Below, one piece after another: positions 1 through 6,710 of a stretch of DNA of 10,956 bases. Under the pieces are notes generated by a model, which had not been told where the DNA came from, made no database searches, and saw only the letters and a list, made by a program, of their open reading frames with translations. Numbering within the stretch: the stretch's first letter is position 1; the number at the start of each line of letters is the position of its first letter. The stretch is from an uncultured bacterium (GTDB lineage: Bacteria > Bacillota > Clostridia > Lachnospirales > Anaerotignaceae), in assembly GCA_905214825.1 (NCBI GenBank), contig CAJMNV010000064.1, positions 1-10,956 on the forward strand. The letters are read 5' to 3'. Position numbers and translations under genes: made by a program.

Positions 1-3000
1 TGTGTATTTTTTGCATTTGGTCGTCCTTTTACAATAATATCAGGAGGTGTTTTATCTGTTGTACGAATACCACTGGTGAAATATGGTGTAGACCATTCCC
101 CTACCTGTGTGGTGTTATCGTCCAATGTTGCACGACCAATCGCAAAGAATGTATAGCTCAAATTTTTATCCATATTTTTTGCTGACACTTTTGCAGAGTA
201 AGGATAATCTTTTACTGCCCCTTCCCAAACTGTCAATGCACCACCTGCGTCAATGATTGCTTCATCGCCAACTTTTGCTTCCAATATTTTTTGTTTCAAA
301 CCTGCCTCTTTATCAGGGTTAACCACGTAGTTACCATCTGGCAGTTTTTTCAAATAATGTACTGCACTACTATCTGGCATCAATATCCATTGGATACTTG
401 CATTTCTGTCAGCACGTACATTCACGTCAACAGAGTCTTCTTGTCTTGTGATATTTTTTGTATCCAATTTTGGTACTGTAATGGCTTTTGTTCTAAACTT
501 CTTAAATTCAACCTTTGATGGTGTTGGTGCAGCCCCTTTCAAACAATACCAAATACGATAATCTTTTTCTGGTTCCAAGCCCTGTATCGGGAAATCAAAC
601 AACGCATCACCACTGACAATGTCGTATGTTCCCCAAACACTACCTTTTGGCTTGATATTACCACTCATCAATTTTTCTGGTGTCAATGTATCATCTGTTA
701 CACTGCCTTCCAAAGCAACCAAATAATACATTGTTGCCTTTTTATCTGTCATAACCTGCGGTGCAAGCCATGTATCACCAATGAATTCATTTTCTTTTCC
801 ACCATCAGCCGCAGGCACACCCAATCTTGGGTATGTGTCTCGGAATTTAGGAGGTGTGGTATCTAGGAAAGAACGTACAATAAAGAAATTACCTGGATTA
901 TGTACAGCTGTCACACCTTCTTCCAATGCCCCTGCCCAATCGGTTGGTGTAGCTGCCAATTTGCTCAAAGCACCATAAGAACCAATTGCCGCTTTTACAC
1001 GCAATGTCACTTTTTGGTTCCAACTGCCTCTATCTGTCACACCATTGATGGATTTCATTTTAATACCATATTCTCTTGCTGGTATTGTAGAGAATTTTTC
1101 AAATTCCAATCTTGCATTGCTGTCTGTTTTTCTACGTTCTTCAAAATCTTCATATCCCAATGTGGTTGCACTGTTTTTGTCAATATAGACTTCATACAAT
1201 GCATTACCCCAATCGGTTTGTCCCATATTTCTTTGATATAACTCAAAACGTACCATCAAATCAGACTCTAACACCATATCATACAATACGGTTTCTTCTG
1301 TATCACTTTCTTGTGGTTCTGCACGGAATATAATATCCATTTTGCCATCATCGTCCAATTTGGTTAATTGTACCAAAGGTGGCACTGTTTCAAAGTGCAA
1401 ATTATCACGATAACCGTCTTTCATACGGTTGTTAGAAGTATCTACAATACCGGATAATTCAAACACATATTTTGTACCACTATGCAAATTGAGTGACTCT
1501 GGTGTAAATTTAATAAAACTTTTTCCTTCTGGGGAAGTACCAATTTCTATTTTGTTTTCATCAAACGCTACTTTGTTTTCATTGCTATCCACCAAGCTGT
1601 ACAATGTTACATTCTTTTTCACATCTTGTGGTGTGAGTGTCTTTTTAGACTGGTAATCCCAAACTTCTTCATTGAACCATATTGTAATATCTGCTTTTGT
1701 GCTTGGTCTACCTTCCACATCTTCTGAAAATTTCAAAGATGCTTCCGGTGGTATGGTATCTTTTGTTTTTACCGTTATGTGTTTTACCTTAGAAGCATTT
1801 TTGGATGCATCTTGTGCCACCACATACAAATCATAATTTGTCTGTTCTTCCAATCCAGAAAGTTTCAATACAACTTCTTGATTTTCTTTTGCATTGGTTT
1901 TTCCTTTTTTGAAAGCATTGTTACCTGTAATGACTGCATTGCTTGCTGCTTCTGAATCTATGGAAGGTTTTACCACTTCATTTGTGTCAGGATCTACATA
2001 TGGAGGTGGGAATTCTGTTCCTTTTTTCTCCAAAACCCAGTATACAATACCATCTTCATTGATTTTTACATTTACATCAATATTTTTTTCGGTTGCTTCC
2101 CATTGTCTTGGATAACCATTTATAAATTCAGGAGGTGTCGTATCTTTTGTTGTTGCTGTCACCTTTGACACCTTAGAATCTCTTTCCCCATCACTCAACA
2201 ACACATACACATCATATTTTGTTTTTTCTTTCAAACCTGATGCTGTCAATATTTTTTCTATATTTGGTTTTAACTTGCTTTGCTTACCAGACGCCAACGC
2301 CCCTGCGATTTTATCTTTTTTCATATCCTGTGCAGTTGGTGCGGCATTGCCTTGTGGGAATACCGCCCAATATACTGTACATTTTTTGGAAGGTGCTACT
2401 GCAATATCCAATTTTGTGCTGTCATTAGAAGATACTTTTGGATACCCACTCACAAACGCAGGTATGGTATCATCTACTGTTTTGAAATCTGTCGCTTTGA
2501 GGCGGCTGGTTTCATTTCTGACGTCCACCAACATAGAAGAAATAGTATATTGGGTTTCTTTTGACAAACCATTGATTGTACTGAGAATTTCTTTTTCTGC
2601 CTCTTTGATTGGTGCATTACCTGAAGCAATGATATGTTTTCCTTTTTTGGGTTCTAACACATGTTCTTCTTTAACATCATCTGCATATTCTTCAAATGTA
2701 ATCACCCAATACAACTGACCAGATTTATTTGTTTTATATTTCATGGTTGCTTTGGAAGAACCAATTTCATCTTCTTTTGGATACCCTGCCAAAATACGAG
2801 GTTCTGCAGAATATTGTTCCGCATCACTGCTTGTAAAATCTTTGCCATCAATTTTTACAGTAAAACCAGGACGAATGACAATTTTATCTGGCCACATATC
2901 CACCTCACAACCATTTGCATTCACAACCAGTGTGCTAATATCGCCCAATCCGGTTACTTTGCAAATTGTTTCCAATGTCAATGTTCCAATATATGCCCCT

Positions 3001-4157
3001 TTGTCCAATATCACAGAACTTTCTGTTGCATCTTCATCTACATACAGATTTCTGACATAGCCTTTTCCAACTTTTAACTGATTTTTTGGATTTTTTACGG
3101 TTACTTTATCAAAGTCCCCAGCCAATGTCAACTGTACAATGTCACTGCCTCTCAATTCCACATCAATAAAGCCTACTTTATAATCACCATGATTTTCTAA
3201 AAATGCTCTTGTTTTGACAATGGTTTTGGCAATCACAGTTGTTCCCAATGTATCTACTGCAATTACTTTCTCTTCCTGTCCATCTACAATCAAACGATTG
3301 ATATGACAATTATGGAAATTGATACTGTTTTCACCAATATTACTAGAACCACCACCGCTGATAATCACATCACCGGTTACATTCACATTGTTTAAGTTCA
3401 CATATCCACTACCAACACCAGAAGTAATATACAAATCACCTACAATGACAGTATCTTCCAATGTAATACCAGAGTTTGTAAGCATCAGATTGCCTTGTAC
3501 AGTTCCATAACGATATGTACCTGCTTTGGAAATCCATTTCCCAATAATATCAGAAATAATTTTTGCTGCTTCGCCTCTGCTGATATATGCTTTTGGACGG
3601 AATGTACTGTCTTTATATCCTGCAATATAACCTTTTTCCAAAAATGCACCAATAGAACCTTTGCTCCAATTACCAAATTGTCTGCTATCCGTAAAACCCA
3701 ATATTTCCCCTTGTTTTTCTTCCAATTTGATATTTCTGCAAAGCAATGCCACTGCTTGCTCTCTGGTCAAATATCCACCGGGTTCTGCCTTTGCAGGTGT
3801 TATCCCTGCAAAATACCCTTGCTGTTTTGCAATCGCAATATCATCTGCATACCATGCTGTTGGTTTCACATCAGAAAACGTTTTACCTGTTTTCTGATAT
3901 TCTCTATAACCAAACGCACGGTTTACCATAGAAACAAATTCTGCTCTTGTAATTGGAATATCCGGGTTCATGTTGCCATCTTGGTCTCCACGCATAATGC
4001 CATACATTAACAAATTTTCCAAATATTTTTGTGCCCAATGATCTGTAACACCCAAAGGTGCATTTGCTGCATATGCTGTCATATTGCCTTGAATTGGCAC
4101 AAATGTATTCAATAGCAGTAGCAATGACATCACATACGCAAAAAACTTTTTACCCAT
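1..4157 (-). CDS. Large secreted SLH-domain surface protein with repeated Ig-like modules (3' end outside window)
   Basis: The frame is open from ATG at 4157 to the window edge (1385 codons, no stop seen), so the C-terminus is missing. Residues 1-30 form a signal peptide: KK, a Leu-rich core, then a probable cut after AYA. Three SLH repeats follow at about 34-83, 94-145 and 155-206, with ITRAE, LTREQ and ISRGE at the TRAE position. SLH repeats normally bind secondary cell-wall polymer, so the protein is probably cell-wall anchored. Residues about 220-440 are rich in short Val/Ile/Asn/Gly beta strands and resemble a beta-helix. From about 450 on, modules of roughly 110-150 residues are bounded by D-T-x-P-P-like motifs (near 563, 672, 800, 1099 and 1368), often followed by G-Y-P, as in Ig/fibronectin-like surface proteins. 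An RBS-like AGGAAG lies 11 nt before the ATG. It is 74 nt downstream of the pilZ gene, so it may be cotranscribed. The exact ligand or role (adhesin, S-layer component) cannot be told. Confidence 0.88.
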   Translation of the reverse strand, partial: MGKKFFAYVMSLLLLLNTFVPIQGNMTAYAANAPLGVTDHWAQKYLENLLMYGIMRGDQDGNMNPDIPITRAEFVSMVNRAFGYREYQKTGKTFSDVKPTAWYADDIAIAKQQGYFAGITPAKAEPGGYLTREQAVALLCRNIKLEEKQGEILGFTDSRQFGNWSKGSIGAFLEKGYIAGYKDSTFRPKAYISRGEAAKIISDIIGKWISKAGTYRYGTVQGNLMLTNSGITLEDTVIVGDLYITSGVGSGYVNLNNVNVTGDVIISGGGSSNIGENSINFHNCHINRLIVDGQEEKVIAVDTLGTTVIAKTIVKTRAFLENHGDYKVGFIDVELRGSDIVQLTLAGDFDKVTVKNPKNQLKVGKGYVRNLYVDEDATESSVILDKGAYIGTLTLETICKVTGLGDISTLVVNANGCEVDMWPDKIVIRPGFTVKIDGKDFTSSDAEQYSAEPRILAGYPKEDEIGSSKATMKYKTNKSGQLYWVITFEEYADDVKEEHVLEPKKGKHIIASGNAPIKEAEKEILSTINGLSKETQYTISSMLVDVRNETSRLKATDFKTVDDTIPAFVSGYPKVSSNDSTKLDIAVAPSKKCTVYWAVFPQGNAAPTAQDMKKDKIAGALASGKQSKLKPNIEKILTASGLKEKTKYDVYVLLSDGERDSKVSKVTATTKDTTPPEFINGYPRQWEATEKNIDVNVKINEDGIVYWVLEKKGTEFPPPYVDPDTNEVVKPSIDSEAASNAVITGNNAFKKGKTNAKENQEVVLKLSGLEEQTNYDLYVVAQDASKNASKVKHITVKTKDTIPPEASLKFSEDVEGRPSTKADITIWFNEEVWDYQSKKTLTPQDVKKNVTLYSLVDSNENKVAFDENKIEIGTSPEGKSFIKFTPESLNLHSGTKYVFELSGIVDTSNNRMKDGYRDNLHFETVPPLVQLTKLDDDGKMDIIFRAEPQESDTEETVLYDMVLESDLMVRFELYQRNMGQTDWGNALYEVYIDKNSATTLGYEDFEERRKTDSNARLEFEKFSTIPAREYGIKMKSINGVTDRGSWNQKVTLRVKAAIGSYGALSKLAATPTDWAGALEEGVTAVHNPGNFFIVRSFLDTTPPKFRDTYPRLGVPAADGGKENEFIGDTWLAPQVMTDKKATMYYLVALEGSVTDDTLTPEKLMSGNIKPKGSVWGTYDIVSGDALFDFPIQGLEPEKDYRIWYCLKGAAPTPSKVEFKKFRTKAITVPKLDTKNITRQEDSVDVNVRADRNASIQWILMPDSSAVHYLKKLPDGNYVVNPDKEAGLKQKILEAKVGDEAIIDAGGALTVWEGAVKDYPYSAKVSAKNMDKNLSYTFFAIGRATLDDNTTQVGEWSTPYFTSGIRTTDKTPPDIIVKGRPNAKNT

Positions 4158-4171
4158 TGTTATATACGCTT

Positions 4172-4258
4172 CCTTTCTTTTGTTTATTTTTACCATCTTC
4201 CTTTGGAAACCATGTTAACCATTTCTTTTGTTTATCTTTGCTGTCTTCTTTGGGAAAC
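4172..4258 (-). repeat. Imperfect 48-nt-period direct duplication across the pilZ 3' end and SLH-gene leader
   Basis: Two copies of a roughly 40-nt segment lie at 4219-4258 and 4172-4210 and are alike at about 33 of 40 positions. Read on the minus strand one base forward of the pilZ frame, they encode FPKEDSKDKQKK and FPKEDGKNKQKK, separated by WLTW. The 12 codons align without gaps. Of six differences, four fall at third positions and two at first positions; three codon changes are synonymous. The period is 48 nt, a whole number of codons. The second copy also contains the AAAGGA-type ribosome site of the SLH gene. The pattern suggests a coding origin, but in the present sequence this frame has a TGA at 4263-4261 just upstream, so it is not joined to pilZ without a frameshift. 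Confidence 0.75.
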
Positions 4259-4834
4259 AATCATAAATACTTTTTTGCGGATAATTTCTTCTTCTTTTCT
4301 ACTCAAATTAACAAATTTACAGCCATAAATGTACTTATTATCTGTATCATGATAAATTTTTCTAACAATTTTGAAGCGAATTATAATCGCTTCTTCCAAG
4401 AAAGAAAATACAGCTTCATATTCTTTGTCAACTTCCAAATTTGTCTCCATCACAAAACAAAAACCACCTGCACTCAAATCTCTGGTTTCCGCTTCTGCAC
4501 TAATCATGTTGTCATTTTCATAATACATGATGTTGATGTTGTAGTTGACTTCCACCTTTAAGTCTTCTTTTAGACTTTGTTCATCATTTGTCATATTATA
4601 AATATATAGTTTTCTGGTATTGTTGTCATACTGTTCTACTTTTGCCACATACAACTCATAGTAACTACCTCTTACAATCAGTTTCAACACCTTATCTTTT
4701 GGAAACTGAAATTCACTGATATTTTCATCTTCTTCTAAGTAAATGGTTGCATCTGTTCTTTCATGATTACAATGTACCAAACCAGATGCCTCATACTTGC
4801 CCATTTCATCTAAAATTACCACTTTGTCTTTCAT
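4232..4834 (-). CDS. PilZ-domain protein with degenerate c-di-GMP motif
   Basis: A 200-residue soluble protein with the two-part layout of YcgR-like proteins. The N-terminal beta-rich part (about 1-85) resembles a YcgR-N/PilZN-type domain. The C-terminal PilZ domain (about 88-195) carries D119-L-S121-A-G-G124, matching the D/NxSxxG motif, then YGCKF at 170-174 and a closing basic helix. PilZ proteins of this type bind cyclic di-GMP and usually act on the flagellar motor, secretion or surface structures. The paired arginines (RxxxR) that start the binding loop are K89-E-D-L-K93 here, so both are lysine and binding is uncertain. The start has a GGGTGGGAG ribosome site about 7 nt upstream. It lies 17 nt after the FlhB-like gene and probably shares its transcript. 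The C-terminus (VSQRRQQR) looks natural for the family, yet the DNA beneath it is part of a duplicated segment that looks coding in another frame. Confidence 0.85.
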   Translation of the reverse strand: MKDKVVILDEMGKYEASGLVHCNHERTDATIYLEEDENISEFQFPKDKVLKLIVRGSYYELYVAKVEQYDNNTRKLYIYNMTNDEQSLKEDLKVEVNYNINIMYYENDNMISAEAETRDLSAGGFCFVMETNLEVDKEYEAVFSFLEEAIIIRFKIVRKIYHDTDNKYIYGCKFVNLSRKEEEIIRKKVFMIVSQRRQQR

Positions 4835-4852
4835 GATTTTCTCCCACCCTTT

Positions 4853-5215
4853 TCATTCTTCATCAAATTTTCTAAATTCTTCATCGATTTGTTCGGTTTC
4901 TTCTTGCGGTTGTGTTTGCATTGCTGCCTCTTTCTTCGACGGTACTCCTTTGGGGGAGTAGTTCAAAAAATAGACATAAATGTCTACAATGACTTGAAAT
5001 AACTCCTCTGGAATTTCCTGCCCCAATTCCAAACGAGATAATATGGTTGCCAAAGAGTTGTCCTCATAAACTGGCACATTGTGTTCCACTGCGGTTTCTA
5101 CAATTTTTTCTGCAATATGACCCATACCTGACGCAATAATCACAGGGGCAAAGGCACCATCATCATAGCGTAATGCAACTGCTCGTTGATTTGTGTGAAG
5201 TTTAGATTTTGACAT
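4853..5215 (-). CDS. Soluble FlhB C-domain-like flagellar export protein (FlhX/YlqH type)
   Basis: About 120 residues match only the cytoplasmic C-terminal domain of FlhB/YscU export-switch proteins: RAVALRYD at 11-18, APVIIASG at 23-30, the helix with AEKIVETAVEHNVPVYED, then the LATILSRLELGQEIPEELF signature at about 55-73. There are no membrane helices. In FlhB the autocleavage motif NPTH sits directly before Y/F-A-V-A-L; here the aligned residues are HTNQ, so self-cleavage is not expected. Such stand-alone proteins (H. pylori FlhX, B. subtilis YlqH) are thought to stand in for or assist the cleaved FlhB domain during export of flagellar substrates. The tail (about 95-120) is acidic and Gln/Glu-rich. 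Possible starts are 5236, 5224 and 5215. No ribosome site precedes 5236; AAAGGA lies 3 nt before 5224, and GGAG lies 3 nt before 5215. I favour 5215 or 5224. Both overlap the end of the upstream FliK-like gene, suggesting translational coupling. Confidence 0.85.
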   Translation of the reverse strand: MSKSKLHTNQRAVALRYDDGAFAPVIIASGMGHIAEKIVETAVEHNVPVYEDNSLATILSRLELGQEIPEELFQVIVDIYVYFLNYSPKGVPSKKEAAMQTQPQEETEQIDEEFRKFDEE

Positions 5216-6599
5216 TGACTCCATTTTTCCTTTCATAGATTTTGGGAAAAACTTCTGATATTGTTTTTGGTTTGATTGATTGGTACAACGAAGCAGAACG
5301 TAACGTCAATCCATTTTTCTCAATCAAATTTGTAATATCTTTTTTGATGTTTTTCTCCATTGGTATTAAAGCTTTTGGATAATATAATTGTAAGTCTATT
5401 GTACTATTTTCTTGCACAATAATCAAATCAAAAAATCCAACATCTTGAATATCAAATTTTATCAATAATTTTGTGACATGCTTTGTACCACCTTTACCAT
5501 CGCTTTGTTCACTTTCTGGATCAACCCAAATTTCGGAAAACATTAAATTTCCCAATAATTCCACAGGCAACATAAAATGCATCAATGGCATATAGACACT
5601 TTGGTTTACCAATAGTGCCTGCATAATATTTTGGAATACGGTTTTTGTTTCCCAACCGCCTTCGCCTTTGATACCATTTTCCAATAACGATAAAAATTGG
5701 TCCATTTGTGCATTGGTTTGTTTTTGTGTCAACATTTTTTCCAACACCTGCAAATCCATATCCGGAAATTGTTTTTGGAAATCTTTGAAATCCATCATTT
5801 TCAAAAGGCTTTGTTGCAATTTTTCCAGATTGCCACCCTCATACTTTGCAATATTCAATGTCAACATTGTAATCATATCTCTTGCTACGCCCAAATCATT
5901 GGTACGTTTGATATATGCAGAAAGCAATGGCACAATTTCTTGTTTTAACACCGCAATCTTTTGTGCATTTGCCCCCAAACTCCCTTGATTGCCTGTTGCT
6001 TGCAATTTTTCCAACAACTGTGACAAATCTCCTCGAAAACCAGAAGGCAAATATTTGGACATATTTTTTATAATAGATTCTATATTTTTCATGGTAGAGG
6101 GTGCTGCATCTACATTATTATATGTTTTCAAAAAGTTTAATATTTCTCTTTGTAGCTCTGAAGAATTTGTTCCATATAAGACCTGCTGCAAGCCTTGAAA
6201 GAATTTTCCATGAAAACGCACAGCTCCATTTGCCTGTCCTTTCAAAAATTCCAGCAAATCCCCTTCTGACATTTGTAATAATTGCATAAATTTTGCAATT
6301 TCTTGTGCAAAATCACTTTTAATACCAGATTGCACTTCCATTCCCATCTGAAAAAATATCTGCGAAAAAACCTCAATCATATTTGGTCTTTTTTTCAGTG
6401 CTGCTAAGAAACTTTCAAAATTTGACTCATAATTCAATGACAGTTGTTGTTCCGCATTACCACCTTGCCCATCAGGACGCATCACTTTTGATGGGTCTAC
6501 AATATTTTGAATATTTGTATCATTTACCGTAATCGGATTGGTACGAGTATTGTTTTCATACCCAGAAGTTGGGACACTCACTTTTAAAATATCTGACAT
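5202..6599 (-). CDS. FliK-like (YlqG-type) flagellar hook-length control protein
   Basis: A 465-residue protein without signal peptide or membrane segments. The N-terminal 60 residues are Asn/Thr/Gln-rich and probably disordered. About 60-330 is mostly helical, Leu/Gln/Met-rich, with repeated LLxxL patterns. The C-terminal part (about 335-450) has the beta-strand pattern of the FliK C-terminal domain: a hydrophobic LPVELLGNLMFSEIWVDPE strand pair, KLLIKFDIQDVGFFDLII, IDLQLYYP, then a helix and GLTLRSASLY. FliK measures hook length and switches export specificity through FlhB, so the pairing with the next gene, an FlhB C-domain-like protein, fits; Bacillus has the same pair (ylqG-ylqH). The start is ATG at 6599 with AAGAAGGTG about 8 nt upstream. 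The FliK assignment is by pattern and context and is less certain than the gene itself. Confidence 0.75.
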   Translation of the reverse strand: MSDILKVSVPTSGYENNTRTNPITVNDTNIQNIVDPSKVMRPDGQGGNAEQQLSLNYESNFESFLAALKKRPNMIEVFSQIFFQMGMEVQSGIKSDFAQEIAKFMQLLQMSEGDLLEFLKGQANGAVRFHGKFFQGLQQVLYGTNSSELQREILNFLKTYNNVDAAPSTMKNIESIIKNMSKYLPSGFRGDLSQLLEKLQATGNQGSLGANAQKIAVLKQEIVPLLSAYIKRTNDLGVARDMITMLTLNIAKYEGGNLEKLQQSLLKMMDFKDFQKQFPDMDLQVLEKMLTQKQTNAQMDQFLSLLENGIKGEGGWETKTVFQNIMQALLVNQSVYMPLMHFMLPVELLGNLMFSEIWVDPESEQSDGKGGTKHVTKLLIKFDIQDVGFFDLIIVQENSTIDLQLYYPKALIPMEKNIKKDITNLIEKNGLTLRSASLYQSIKPKTISEVFPKIYERKNGVNVKI

Positions 6600-6627
6600 A
6601 AAAATTCACCTTCTTACAATATTACTC

Positions 6628-6654
6628 TTAACTTTTTCATTTTTTTGACGATAT
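6628..6654 (+). promoter_or_regulatory. Candidate sigma-28 (SigD/FliA-type) promoter for the cheA operon
   Basis: TTAA at 6628-6631, a 15-nt spacer and GACGATAT at 6647-6654 match the sigma-28 consensus of Gram-positive bacteria (TAAA-N15-GCCGATAT) with one mismatch in each box and ideal spacing. A start near 6661 would leave a leader of about 50 nt before the cheA ATG, with an AAGGTGG ribosome site at 6693-6699. Sigma-28 control is usual for chemotaxis genes. Confidence 0.6.
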
Positions 6655-6655
6655 A

Positions 6656-6684
6656 TAAATATAAGATAGTTTTGATATCTACAA
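6656..6684 (-). promoter_or_regulatory. Weak candidate housekeeping promoter for the FliK-like operon
   Basis: On the minus strand TTGTAG (6684-6679) is followed after 17 nt by TATTTA (6661-6656), or after 15 nt by TATATT. This is a loose match to TTGACA-N17-TATAAT and AT-rich sequence gives many such matches. It would read towards the gene starting at 6599 and lies close to the plus-strand sigma-28 site, so the two divergent promoters could interfere. Confidence 0.25.
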
Positions 6685-6710
6685 AAACATTTAAGGTGGT
6701 GTAAAATATC

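Noticed and set aside
2275..2718. Plus-strand open frames inside the SLH gene region (also 2661-3077, 3495-4010, 4058-4561)
   Set aside because: They are shadows of the minus-strand SLH and pilZ genes, which show clear domains; the plus-strand translations are Phe/Cys/His-rich and lack recognisable motifs.
4245..4265. Programmed -1 frameshift site in pilZ at TTTCCCA
   Set aside because: The heptamer resembles a slippery site, but the codon boundaries do not fit X-XXY-YYZ in the pilZ frame, and the tail needs a +1 shift, so a classical -1 event is not supported.
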